Assembly (NCBI RefSeq): GCF_017115025.1
Contig: NZ_JABXKM010000099.1
Coordinates: forward strand, 1 to 64,000
From: Nostoc sp. NOS(2021)
GTDB lineage: Bacteria; Cyanobacteriota; Cyanobacteriia; Cyanobacteriales; Nostocaceae
Length of the DNA: 64,000 bases
Direction of reading: 5' to 3'
Positions 11,401-19,745 of this stretch are shown piece by piece. Both the position numbers and the translations under genes were made by a program. How positions within the stretch are numbered: the stretch's first letter is position 1; every line of letters begins with the position of its first letter. The notes beneath the pieces were generated by a model. The model worked only from the letters and a program-made list of their open reading frames with translations. It made no database searches and was not told the DNA's origin.

Positions 11401-14400
11401 TTCTATATACTCGACTCTCAGTTACAACCTGTCCCTGTGGGTGTGCCAGGAGAACTCTACATTGGTGGCGCTGGTTTAGCACGCGGTTATCTCAATCGCC
11501 CCGATCTTACAGATGCTCAGTTCATTCCCAACCCCTTTAAGGAGGTAGAAGGCAATAACGATCTTCGCCTTTATAAAACAGGGGACTTAGTTCGCTATCT
11601 CCCAGATGGCAATATCGAGTATCTCAGTCGTATCGATCACCAAGTGAAGATTCGCGGCTTTCGGATTGAGTTAGGAGAGGTTGAAGCCGTGCTGAGTCAA
11701 CATCCCTCAGTCAAGATAGGTGTTGTGATAGATCGCGAAGATGTACCCGGACAAAAGCGTTTAGTAGCTTATGTGGTGCAAAATCAACAAGATGAGAATG
11801 CCCAAGAGTTATTAGCAGATTGGCAAACCGAACACCTTTCCCAGTGGCAAACACTCTACGATCAAACCTACAAGCAAACTACTGAGGAACAGAACCAAGT
11901 ATTTAATACTATTGGTTGGAATAGTAGTTATACAGGTACGCCCATCCCTGCGGAAGAGATGCGTGAGTGGGTAGACCACACTGTTGAACGCATTCTTTCT
12001 CTACAACCAAGCCAAGTACTAGAAATTGGTTGCGGTACAGGTCTGTTGCTATGCAAAATTATTTCCCATTGCAGTAAGTATTGGGGTACTGACTTTGCGC
12101 CTGAAGCCTTGCGACAAATCCAACAGTTACAAATGTCCGGTCAAGATTGGCCACAACTGACTTTGTTGCAAAGACCAGCTGATAATTTTGAAGACATTCA
12201 GACAGATGCTTTTAATACGGTAATTATCAACTCGGTAGTTCAGTATTTTCCCAGCATTGACTATCTGGTGCAAGTTTTGGCAGGAGCTATCAATGCTGTG
12301 AAGCCTGGTGGTTTTATCTTTGTCGGAGATGTGCGTAGCCTACCCTTACTAGAGGCTTACCACGCTTCTGTAGCATTGTATCAAGCATCATCCGCACTTT
12401 CCACAGTACAGTTACAAGAGCGCGTTCAACAACGCCTCAACCAAGAGGAAGAACTGGTAATTCACCCAGCCTTTTTCACCGCATTGCGTCAGCACTTCCC
12501 CAAGATTGGCCACGTTCAAATTCAGGTCAAGCGCGGTCAGTATCACAATGAACTCACAAAGTTTCGCTATGATGTGATTCTGCATGTAGGAACTAATACG
12601 GATAATACTGTAGATATTCCTTGGCTAGATTGGCAAAAACAAGAGCTAACGCTGTCATCTGTTCGTCATCTGCTATTAGCAACTCAGCCAGAAATTCTCT
12701 TAATTAGAAACGTACCTAATGCTAGGGTAATTAAGGAAGTCAAGACTGTAGAATTGCTAAACAACCCAGATGGATTTAAGACAGTAGGCGAACTGCGATC
12801 GCATCTAGAACAACTTCCCCAGACAGGGATTGATCCTGAAGAACTGTGGAATTTGAGCCAGGATTTACCCTATTTGCTCGATATCATTTGGTCAGACTCT
12901 AGTGTGCTTGACTGTTATGAGGTAGTTTTCAGACATTGCCAAACACAAAGGGTAGATGTATTCTCAGAGGCGATCGCTTTTCAAGATCCAGTTCACACTA
13001 AGCCTTGGAATTACTATGCCAATCAACCGCTACAGAGTAAGTTTACTCGCAAGCTGGCTTTAGAACTCCGCCGCTTTCTCGAACAAAAGCTACCAGAATA
13101 TATGATACCTACAGCTTTTGTGTGCCTAGAGAAATTACCATTGACACCCAATGGCAAGTTAGACCGTCGCGCACTACCGGCTCCGGATCAGTCCAGATCG
13201 AATTTAGAAGTAGCATTAATTACGCCTCGTACTCCTACTGAGGAACAAATGTTCGACATCTGGGCTAAGATACTCGGTATTGATCATCTGGGCATTCGAG
13301 ATAATTTCTTTGAGCTTGGCGGTAATTCTCTGCTAGCAGCGCAGTTAATGATGTCTGTACGAGAAACTTTTCAAGTAGAACTGCCCGTAAGATGTATTTT
13401 TGAGCAGCAGACTATAGAAGGTCTCAGCCAAATCGTTGAGAAAGTACGTCAAGAAGGAACTGCTAGTCTCAATACTGTTGTTAATCTCAAAGCTGAAGCT
13501 GTACTCGATCCAAATATCTATCCTCAGGGAGTGCTTGCTAACGATATCAGTCAGCTAGAGCATATTTTCTTAACAGGAGCAACAGGCTTTTTAGGTGCTT
13601 TCTTAATCCATGAATTGCTACAGCAAACTCAGGCGAAAATATATTGTCTTGTGCGTGCTAATAACGAAAGTGAAGGTTTCAAAAGACTACAGGAAACCTT
13701 AGAAAAATATTTAATATGGGATGCAAGCCAAAGTTCAAGAATCATCCCCATACCAGGAGATTTAGCTTTGCCTTATCTTGGACTTTCCATAGAGCAATTT
13801 GAGAAGCTAGCAGAGCAGATTGATGTGATTTATCATAGTGGCGCTCAAGTCAACTTTGCTAAACCTTACTCTGTAATTAAGGCAGCAAATGTTCTTGGTA
13901 CTCAAGAAGTTCTCAGATTAGCGTGTCAGCATCAACTCAAGCCAGTACACTACATCTCAACAATGGCTGTTTTTGGTGCAATGGCCTGTTTAAATGGATT
14001 GAATATCCTTTATGAGGACGATGATATTGATAATAGTGAACCTTATCTTTCTCAAGAGATTGGCTATACACAAAGTAAATGGGTAGCCGAAAAACTTGTT
14101 TGGATTGCTAAATCTAGAGGAATCCCTGTAACAGTCATTAGATCAGGATTTTTAATGGGTCATCCGCAGACTGGCGTAACTAATACAGATGACTTCATAT
14201 CTAGATTGATCAAAGGTTGTATACAAGTAGGTAGTTTTCCAGAACTAGTCAATCAAAAACAAGATTTAATCACTGTAGATTATGCCAGTAAAGCCATTGT
14301 ACAAATATCTAGGAAGAAAGAATCTTTAGGAAAAGCCTTTCATCTAGTGCCTTTACCATCCGAAAATATCGATCTAATTAAATTATTTGAGTTGATATCG

Positions 14401-14700
14401 GCTTGTGGATACCAACTTCAAAAAGTACCATATTCCCAATGGACAGATAATTTAATCAATCAAGCTCAGTATTCACAGACAAATCCCTTGTTCCCGCTTT
14501 TGCCAATGTTAACTGAAAAAGTGAATCAAGAACTAGCTGCATGGGAGCTATATCAAAATACTGCTGATTTAGACTGCCGCAATACACTTGATGCAATTGC
14601 CGATACGTCTATTATATGTCCATCAATGGATACTGAATTAATCAGTAAATATTTAGCTTATTTCCAACGTAGCGGATTTTTAAATATGAAGTTTGTATAG
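5464..14700 (+). CDS. Two-module NRPS with terminal thioester reductase: C*-A(PilZ-like insert)-T-C-A(MT insert)-T-R
   Basis: Two A domains (YTSGSTGKPKG, NGKVDRRSLP / NGKLDRRALP), C domain HHIVFDGWS, T domains DNFFEIGGHSLLA and DNFFELGGNSLLA, MT motif VLEIGCGTGLLL, reductase motif HIFLTGATGFLGAFL. Confidence 0.95.
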   Translation: MMINNSQVTNVSNISISEVFMALVTGTILDKPYEPSNIGKISRLTTTQRDLYLDNMLHPDSTIFSLGISVKLPKNLDRFIWEQAVKILCQADDTIKTKFIFYQGEAFQFVDQSADIHFEFIEINTNNAYFNSLEYIIKEKVKTKFEFHKNYLFKNILVKDNQGNYTAIVGAPHILFDGYSAKIFFEKVGKVYLDLKAGNIPQKFKLGSFYDCIEEHLLEFDTQENQQYWQKSLSNIIPVTSYIKPKGENEAQSRKVQITGNQLEQIRKYCQLNKCNIPAFFRAVYGIYLSKYLQAPGDFVFYDIVGKRDKQTLNVLGCLYQVVPVIVNQNLLGNNSTIFNYLSYINDYRKNLSHYQNISVFQQKKSLKEEPLKFFYNFYKFRVINLPIAEEKPRLTVHNSFADNEVHLIVNEFKDTIEIEIFYNETFFVYVKTLERLLFLANQIIQGCEYFHQLNILPESEHKDLLESWNNTSTNYALDECVHQLFEAQVERSPDAIAVVFKEAQKHEQSSLTYQKLNQLANQLAHYLHSLGVKPDMPVGICVERTLEMAIAVLAVLKTGGAYVPMDSAYPKERLAFMLEDTQVSVLLTQQKLLAELPETKAQIICLDTDWDNIGQYSQENPSSEVTAENLAYIIYTSGSTGKPKGICLAHRPLVNLLQWHLNSLLTGVRTLQFASLSFDASFHEMFATWSSGGTLFLISENSRRDTTALAHFIQSQEIEKVILPVVVLQQMAEMAVSHLELLTSLKEVTTTGEQLQITPAIVKLFKSLPHCSFHNHYGPSETHVVTALTLDQNPDSWPTYPSIGRPIANTQIYILDPELKPVPIGVPGELYIGGDSLARGYFNRPDLTAERFIPNPYAKSHRLYKTGDLACYLADSNIEYLGRIDQQVKIRGFRVELGEIETMLLQHPDVREAAVIAREDVPGDKHLVGYIVSNLIPERVPYESVCRVETDDNRIVELQTEDISIGGVCLVGVPFSWAKGKRVRLCLRLPVTSEELWLNGSVAWNQGKRAGLQLTLTPTEKNLFHQSIEHILETQHLWRILQRTVSGNIRRFLKQKLPDYMVPSSFVMLNALPLTPNGKVDRRSLPAPDRTGRNLEQDFVSPRTTVEEVLAKIWVEVLRLEQISVYDNFFEIGGHSLLATQVISRIRDTYQLDLPLRCLFDAPTVASLAESIEAQLKQNLEWHTQAIVPVTRNQNLPLSFAQQRLWFLEQLLPDSPFYNFPQTFRLFGQVNLSALEQSINEIVRRHEVLRTTFALSNGQPVQIIAPALSVPIHLVDLRSRSVSFRESLSESQKDTEIQRLMIEEFQQPFNINRGPLLRTTLLQLDAEEYLLLLSIHHIVFDGWSVSVLFRELTLLYQTFANGLPSPLAELTIQYADFAVWQRQWLQEKVISQELVYWKQQLADLPILELPSHRPRPAIQTYRGARQPLAFSKSLSEAVTRFSQQEGVTLYMTLLAAFQTLLFRYTNSEDILVGSLIANRHHQKIENLIGFFVNTLVLRSDFSGSPSFRHLLKQVREVTLEAYAHQDIPFEKLVEELEPERDLSRHPLFQICFALQNVPMQALELSGLSINHRLEYNGTAKFDLFLELFETPDGISGWFEYSTDLFDAATISRIGEHFQTLAAGIVANPDQKVADLPLLTPAERQQLLVGWNQTQADYPQEICIHQLFEAQVKRSPDSVAAIFAEQQITYCELNARANQLARHLQALGVGPDVLVGICVERSLEMIVALLAILKAGGAYIPLDPAYPQQRLSLMLSDSQVSVLLTQQHLLVQLPKHQAHIVCLDRDWRDIATQSQDNLDTSINPDNLAYVIYTSGSTGKPKGVQIMHCSVVNFLHFMGQHLELTEQDILLSVTTLSFDIAVLEIFLPITLGARVVMISREETMDGTELIAKLTNGATVMQATPATWQLLLEAGWQGSKHLKILCGGEALPRKLAQQLQQRCATLWNVYGPTETTIWSAIYKVISEDGHILIGRPIANTQFYILDSQLQPVPVGVPGELYIGGAGLARGYLNRPDLTDAQFIPNPFKEVEGNNDLRLYKTGDLVRYLPDGNIEYLSRIDHQVKIRGFRIELGEVEAVLSQHPSVKIGVVIDREDVPGQKRLVAYVVQNQQDENAQELLADWQTEHLSQWQTLYDQTYKQTTEEQNQVFNTIGWNSSYTGTPIPAEEMREWVDHTVERILSLQPSQVLEIGCGTGLLLCKIISHCSKYWGTDFAPEALRQIQQLQMSGQDWPQLTLLQRPADNFEDIQTDAFNTVIINSVVQYFPSIDYLVQVLAGAINAVKPGGFIFVGDVRSLPLLEAYHASVALYQASSALSTVQLQERVQQRLNQEEELVIHPAFFTALRQHFPKIGHVQIQVKRGQYHNELTKFRYDVILHVGTNTDNTVDIPWLDWQKQELTLSSVRHLLLATQPEILLIRNVPNARVIKEVKTVELLNNPDGFKTVGELRSHLEQLPQTGIDPEELWNLSQDLPYLLDIIWSDSSVLDCYEVVFRHCQTQRVDVFSEAIAFQDPVHTKPWNYYANQPLQSKFTRKLALELRRFLEQKLPEYMIPTAFVCLEKLPLTPNGKLDRRALPAPDQSRSNLEVALITPRTPTEEQMFDIWAKILGIDHLGIRDNFFELGGNSLLAAQLMMSVRETFQVELPVRCIFEQQTIEGLSQIVEKVRQEGTASLNTVVNLKAEAVLDPNIYPQGVLANDISQLEHIFLTGATGFLGAFLIHELLQQTQAKIYCLVRANNESEGFKRLQETLEKYLIWDASQSSRIIPIPGDLALPYLGLSIEQFEKLAEQIDVIYHSGAQVNFAKPYSVIKAANVLGTQEVLRLACQHQLKPVHYISTMAVFGAMACLNGLNILYEDDDIDNSEPYLSQEIGYTQSKWVAEKLVWIAKSRGIPVTVIRSGFLMGHPQTGVTNTDDFISRLIKGCIQVGSFPELVNQKQDLITVDYASKAIVQISRKKESLGKAFHLVPLPSENIDLIKLFELISACGYQLQKVPYSQWTDNLINQAQYSQTNPLFPLLPMLTEKVNQELAAWELYQNTADLDCRNTLDAIADTSIICPSMDTELISKYLAYFQRSGFLNMKFV
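8275..8565 (+). other. PilZ-like domain inserted in adenylation domain 1 of the NRPS
   Basis: Segment ERVPYESVCRVETDDNRIVELQTEDISIGGVCLVGVPFSWAKGKRVRLCLRLP...LNGSVAWNQGKRAGLQLTLTPTEKNLFHQSIEHI. It contains DISIGG (PilZ D/NxSxxG motif) and a PilZ-like terminal GxVxW...RAGLQL strand. The first Arg of the RxxxR motif is not seen. Confidence 0.75.
11810..12960 (+). other. N-methyltransferase-type domain inserted in adenylation domain 2 of the NRPS
   Basis: GWNSSYTGTPIPAEEMREWVDHTVERILSLQPSQVLEIGCGTGLLLCKI, placed between A8 (QVKIRGFRIELGEVE) and A10 (NGKLDRR). Confidence 0.85.
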
Positions 14701-14890
14701 CAGACTAATTTGTTGGGGGGGGTAACAGATAGGTAATACTCATTAATACCTAAATAAGCAATGAATGATTTTAATACTTTTTGAGTAGTTTAACCTATCA
14801 ATAAATCCTTAACTATTTAAGTATTTATGGCAATGTCTGTAAATCTTAAAAGAGTTAAATTTTAATTGTTCCTCGATGTAGGGTTTTAAT

Positions 14891-15745
14891 ATGTACTTAA
14901 CAGAAGAGCAATTAGTAATCTATAAAAAACAAGGATTTCTTTTATTGTCAGAATATTTCTCCCGCACTGAAGTCGAAAAGATGAAAGCAGAATTATCTGC
15001 TCTATCTACAGAAAACTCACCCAAAAAAATTCTTGAGAAAGATGGTAAAACTGTACGTTCACTTCACGGGTTGCATACTAAAAATGATGTTTTCAATTGC
15101 CTAACACGACATCCATTTATTGTTGAACCTGCTATGCAAATAGTTGGCAATGAAGTATATATATATCAATTCAAAGTAAATCTTAAGGCAGCATTTACTG
15201 GTGATATTTGGAAATGGCATCAAGACTACATTTACTGGCGTAAAGAAGATGGAATGTCAAGACCACAAGTAGTCAATGCTATGTGCTTATTAGATGATAT
15301 GAACGAATTTAATGGGCCACTATTTGTTATTCCTGGTTCCCATAAAGAAGAGATGATTGATGTTACTACTCATAATCCTAAAGTGGCAACCACAAATTCT
15401 AATAGTTCTAGTGATAGCGATGCATGGATATCGAGTTTTAGTGCTAATTTGAAGTATTCTCTAAGCCAGGAATTAGTTACTGATTTAGTATCAAAGTATG
15501 GAATTACTTTGATAAAAGCTGCGGCGGGTTCAGTACTATTTTTTGATAGTAATATTGTACATGCTTCATCAAATAATATCTCCCCATTTGGGCGTTCTAC
15601 AGTGATTATTACTTATAATAGTATTGAAAATATTCCTTTACCAGTTCAAAATCCCCGACCAGATTTTCTTGTGAGTAAAGATTATCGACCAGTCACTCCT
15701 CTAGCACCTAATGCGTTATCCCAGTTTTCTGGCGTCAAGCTTTAA
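14891..15745 (+). CDS. Phytanoyl-CoA dioxygenase (PhyH)-family Fe(II)/2OG oxygenase
   Basis: WKWHQDYIYWR (HxD), FNGPLFVIPGSHK and downstream VHASSNNISPFGRSTVIITYN. Confidence 0.85.
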   Translation: MYLTEEQLVIYKKQGFLLLSEYFSRTEVEKMKAELSALSTENSPKKILEKDGKTVRSLHGLHTKNDVFNCLTRHPFIVEPAMQIVGNEVYIYQFKVNLKAAFTGDIWKWHQDYIYWRKEDGMSRPQVVNAMCLLDDMNEFNGPLFVIPGSHKEEMIDVTTHNPKVATTNSNSSSDSDAWISSFSANLKYSLSQELVTDLVSKYGITLIKAAAGSVLFFDSNIVHASSNNISPFGRSTVIITYNSIENIPLPVQNPRPDFLVSKDYRPVTPLAPNALSQFSGVKL

Positions 15746-15751
15746 AATAGA

Positions 15752-15908
15752 CAGGACTTACGCAAAATTATGAAAAAACGAGCCACCTTCTGGTGCGTCG
15801 GCTGACGCCAACACGCAGCGTCTCGTTAGAGAAGGACGCATTCGCGTAGCATATCGTAGAGAAGGACACGAAGGAATAAGAGTTTTAGAAAGTTCTTGCG
15901 TAAGTCCT
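15752..15908. mobile_element. MITE-like element, family 1 copy 1 (TIR CAGGACTTACGCA/TGCGTAAGTCCT)
   Basis: Inverted termini AGGACTTACGCAA ... TTGCGTAAGTCCT. AATAGA is duplicated immediately on both sides (...aaaATAGA|C-element and element|AATAGA...). Confidence 0.75.
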
Positions 15909-16014
15909 AATAGATATTGAGTAAAGATGTAGAGATATTAAACAATCCTAATAGTTTATCAGGAGAAAATGTACTACCTAGATTTATGCTAGATTTACAG
16001 CAGATTATGTAGCT

Positions 16015-17949
16015 TTATCGATTAGGATACACATGGCGCATTTCAAAACGACTTTGTTCCCAAAGTGGTAGCAAAGCCTGTTTAGCAGCATTTAATTGAG
16101 CTTGCGAGAAAGAGATTTTCCCATTTTCTATAATCCAAATAAATGTCCGAGTTATTAAATCTGCCTTTAAACTAATCTCGTATTCACAATTATTTATTCT
16201 TGCTACTTGCTCATCTAAGCAATCCATAGCATGTTTAAAAGTTAAGTTTGTCCAGTCTGTGGAATTGCTAGGATTTCCTTCTTGCGTATTTTTCCACTCA
16301 ACCTTACGCAAATTTCCTATAATATAGTCTATGCCTATTATGGAAGAATCAGTATTACGCACCAAATTTGTATAGGCTTGGTAATATGGTTTCAAGAGCG
16401 AAGCAACAATATTTTCCACATCTATATGTAGCCAAGATTGGATGTCGCGAAGATAAGGTGCTAAATCTCTGATATGCTCAATTTCTTTAATAAACACACG
16501 ATCACTTGTGTAATTTGTTATTTTGGCTAGCAATTCAGCTTCAGATAGTTGAGACTTTCCTGAGTAATAATTAATAACTTTTGGAATATATTTCTCTAAT
16601 AACCACTGTTTGGTATATCTAGCTGTCCAGGTTCCCCGTACTCCAATATCTTGCTGCCATAAGGTAAATTTACTTATCTCAATAGATTGTAAATTAACAT
16701 CATTTAGTTCATAGATTATATTAATTTGATTATTAGGCAATAAATACAAATCTCTATCAATTCTGGGTAAGAGAAATGTATGATCGCGAATTCCTCGACT
16801 CACTCGAATTGATATATCTTTTCTATGAAATAGATGCCATTCTGACTTGCCTTTAGTATAATCAAATTCATTAGCAAACTGCTGCATTAAGTCCCATAAT
16901 TCTTGTCTTACCGAAAAAAGGATAAAACCTCGAGTTTCTGAAAATTTTACGAGTTCAAAATTCCATGTTTCTAAAGCATTTTCAAATTCAATTATTAAAT
17001 TTTTATATTCTTGGCAAACTCCATCAATACACAAACACAAGTCTACTGCTTCTAACTCCGATAAAATTAGAGTTGTTTGACCTAAATATACCTCAAAATT
17101 ATTTTTATCTAACCGTTTAAAAAACCGACGACATCCCCAATCTGCCTGGCTGTGCAATCCAGTCATTAATTGACCTAAAATATCTTGATGATTTAAGTAA
17201 ATTTTTAGACCTCTTAAAATGATGCTGCTGAACTCTATTTCACAATTACCCTCTCCAAAAGCTTTGGGTAAATTACATGCGATCGCTACTTTTGGTTTCA
17301 CAACAACTAAGCGGTAGCCTTCTTGCGTTATGGAAGGCTCAAAATCAGATTTTTCTAAAACATCCTGTAAATCTGGATAGCGTCTTATAAATTTTTCTAT
17401 TAAGTTATATTTAGTATATATGAAATTAGTTGCTGTATTTTTATCGATGTTTTTAACTAAATGAAAATTTAGCTGATTATAAAATTCTGAGGCAATATCA
17501 TTATTTCTCAGGGCATCTATATTTATCTCAAATAGCGACTCTTCTCTATGGTAATGTAGGCGTTTAAAAACCTTTATCTCATATCCGTTACTAACAATAA
17601 AAAATAGTGTCTTAAAATGATTACTATAAAATTTGGCTTGCTCAATAGCGTCATTTAATTTAGTCTTTTGCGGTTCTATCGTTACCACAAAAATAATTGA
17701 GGTATCTGTATTTTGTTCGTCAATATCATCTGTTGTATAATAAATCTGAGCCATTTCTGGGTTTTTGCCGTACTTTCCTGATTTAGATGTTTTTAAAGGG
17801 TATTCACGATGACATTTTTCTGGATAACAGAGATAGTGAAGCATTGGGAAAATCAACTTTTGTTTGACATCATCTTCATTTCGTAAAAGACGATGGTCAA
17901 AACCTTGTATCCATGTAATGAATTGTTTAATTGACTCTGGAATAGTCAT
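16015..17949 (-). CDS. Protein with type I restriction enzyme R N-terminal-like (HSDR_N) domain; rest unknown
   Basis: EDDVKQKLIFPMLHYL...NTDTSIIFVVTIEPQKTKLNDAIEQAKFYSNHFKTLFFIVSNGYEIKVFK resembles the HSDR_N pattern. No helicase, HsdM or HsdS is nearby. Confidence 0.65.
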   Translation of the reverse strand: MTIPESIKQFITWIQGFDHRLLRNEDDVKQKLIFPMLHYLCYPEKCHREYPLKTSKSGKYGKNPEMAQIYYTTDDIDEQNTDTSIIFVVTIEPQKTKLNDAIEQAKFYSNHFKTLFFIVSNGYEIKVFKRLHYHREESLFEINIDALRNNDIASEFYNQLNFHLVKNIDKNTATNFIYTKYNLIEKFIRRYPDLQDVLEKSDFEPSITQEGYRLVVVKPKVAIACNLPKAFGEGNCEIEFSSIILRGLKIYLNHQDILGQLMTGLHSQADWGCRRFFKRLDKNNFEVYLGQTTLILSELEAVDLCLCIDGVCQEYKNLIIEFENALETWNFELVKFSETRGFILFSVRQELWDLMQQFANEFDYTKGKSEWHLFHRKDISIRVSRGIRDHTFLLPRIDRDLYLLPNNQINIIYELNDVNLQSIEISKFTLWQQDIGVRGTWTARYTKQWLLEKYIPKVINYYSGKSQLSEAELLAKITNYTSDRVFIKEIEHIRDLAPYLRDIQSWLHIDVENIVASLLKPYYQAYTNLVRNTDSSIIGIDYIIGNLRKVEWKNTQEGNPSNSTDWTNLTFKHAMDCLDEQVARINNCEYEISLKADLITRTFIWIIENGKISFSQAQLNAAKQALLPLWEQSRFEMRHVYPNR

Positions 17950-18254
17950 CAGATAATCTACCTGCTAGTATAAATTTCCTATGCCTTATTTTGTTTGTGT
18001 AATTAACAATTTATCAAGTCAGTTTGGATAGTATAGTGATTGTGAATACTATAATGAAAGCATTCGTCTTTAACTTGACCTGGGAGCATCTCACTTTTGT
18101 AAAAATATACCCAGCCGTTGCTTCCGTATTTTACCCAAGTTGCTAGTTATTCATTCGAGGATACCTTCTCTACGAGAGGCTGCGCCAACAAGACGCGCAG
18201 GGACGCTAACGTAGATGGCTAATTAAGCAACAAAATCAATAAGCCTTTTTACTT

Positions 18255-18295
18255 AGTACCTTTTAATCGGAAATATGCCCGATTAACTAGGTACT
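18255..18295. repeat. Nested inverted repeat (hairpin)
   Basis: AGTACCT ttttAATCGG aaatatgc CCGATTaact AGGTACT. Confidence 0.7.
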
Positions 18296-18483
18296 TGATT
18301 ATCCTCCAGGCGCGGTTGCGTTGTACGTAACCGAAATTTCATTGTGCGCGATCGCCTAATTAAGATAACTCTATAATTAATAACCTCTGACTTGGGTTAT
18401 TAGCACTAACAGTAACTGAATTATTTATGTTTTTAGCGAGATGTTTTTGCAGTATACATAAGCAACCTGTAAGTAAGTTTAAG

Positions 18484-18538
18484 TTAAATTCAGGGCATTA
18501 CCAAATCGAGATATGATTCAGTAACGCCCTGAATTTAA
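18484..18538. repeat. Long inverted repeat (18-nt arms, one mismatch, 19-nt loop)
   Basis: TTAAATTCAGGGCATTAC ... GTAACGCCCTGAATTTAA. Confidence 0.85.
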
Positions 18539-18651
18539 TTTCTTAAGCCTCGACAATCCTAAGTCTAGCTACACAATTATGGTTGAAATTAGATCAGTAA
18601 AGAAGGCATAAAGGAGGAAATTAGATGAAGCTTTGATTACTGAACAAACCA

Positions 18652-19548
18652 CTAATTAAGCAAAGGCAAAAATTGGCGAATTAATCCAATTGTCACTGCT
18701 GGCAATTCCAACTGCGGTGTTAACCCCACATCTTCCAACTGTTGAAAAAATCGGATCGCTTGGGGATTGATTTCGGCAAGGCGGCGACCAATTGAGGGCC
18801 CTGTAAATTCCGACTTTTGTCCCCAAATAATGGCGGTGGGAGTGGTCAACTGTTGAATGTAAAGGGATAAATCAAAGCATAAATCGCCACGGACAAAGGA
18901 CAGTGCTGCATACTCAGCATTAGGCTGTTGAGCGGATTGTAAATAAGCATCTACAATTTCTTGGTACACTCGATTGGACTGAGCAAATTGCCGTTGCTCT
19001 AAGAAGCTGCGAATACCCCCACTCGTAGCAATTCCAGTGCTGTAAAGTAAACGGTCAACAAGGGGAACGCTGACTAACTGGGCAAAAAAACTACGGGAAT
19101 AGTCTTCGCCAAAGTCGGAAAGTCCGGCGGGGGTAGTGAGAATTAAAGACTTGAATAAATCAGGATGATCTGCTGCTACCCGAATTGTAAATCCTGCGGT
19201 TAAAGAAGAAGCGATCGCTGTTACTGGCCCAGTACAAGTCTGCTCGAAAAACTCCCGAATCGTGGTCAAATAATCCTCAATCTGATAACTCCGTGCCGGA
19301 TGCTCAGACCTACCCCAACCGATCAAATCTGGTGCAATCACCCGATATTCGGCGGCAAAAGCCGGATAAACTTTTGACCACTCATAAGCAGAAGAACCAC
19401 CACCAAAGCCATGCAGGAACACCAAAGTTTCCCGATCATCTTTGACAGTTACATTGTGCTGCCAAGGTGAGCCAGCGGCAGTATAATATACCATTCTACC
19501 TAGTGAGGTATTTATGGAGCGTTGTTCAAATCCTAGTGGTTGAAACAT
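18652..19548 (-). CDS. Alpha/beta-fold hydrolase
   Basis: VFLHGFGGGSSAYEWSKVYPAFAAEYRVIAPDLIGWGRSEHP; nucleophile elbow region AIASSLTAG. Confidence 0.85.
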   Translation of the reverse strand: MFQPLGFEQRSINTSLGRMVYYTAAGSPWQHNVTVKDDRETLVFLHGFGGGSSAYEWSKVYPAFAAEYRVIAPDLIGWGRSEHPARSYQIEDYLTTIREFFEQTCTGPVTAIASSLTAGFTIRVAADHPDLFKSLILTTPAGLSDFGEDYSRSFFAQLVSVPLVDRLLYSTGIATSGGIRSFLEQRQFAQSNRVYQEIVDAYLQSAQQPNAEYAALSFVRGDLCFDLSLYIQQLTTPTAIIWGQKSEFTGPSIGRRLAEINPQAIRFFQQLEDVGLTPQLELPAVTIGLIRQFLPLLN

Positions 19549-19620
19549 CAGTATTTTTTGTTGACTGTAGTAATTAGTTGGTACAAGTGACAGAAGAAAC
19601 CTGAGGACGCAAAGAAAAGT

Positions 19621-19745
19621 CTGTAGCTTGCTTCCGGCGATAGCGCAGCCTCTTTTCTACGAGAGGCTGCGCCAACGAGTCCGCAAGCGGCTAGCTTTGC
19701 CTTCCCAAAGGGTACAGAACTTCTCCTAAGGGAGACGCGCAAGGG
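19621..19745. repeat. Cluster of dispersed cyanobacterial palindromic repeats
   Basis: gcgcagcctcttttctacgagaggctgcgccaacgag...; the same core (ctacgagaggctgcgccaa) recurs near 18170. Confidence 0.7.

Noticed and set aside
14711-14720. Poly-G tract between the NRPS and dioxygenase genes as a phase-variation switch
   Set aside because: Intergenic, short and unsupported; no promoter or reading-frame relationship visible.
19548-19742. 64-aa minus-strand ORF
   Set aside because: Made almost entirely of dispersed repeat sequence.
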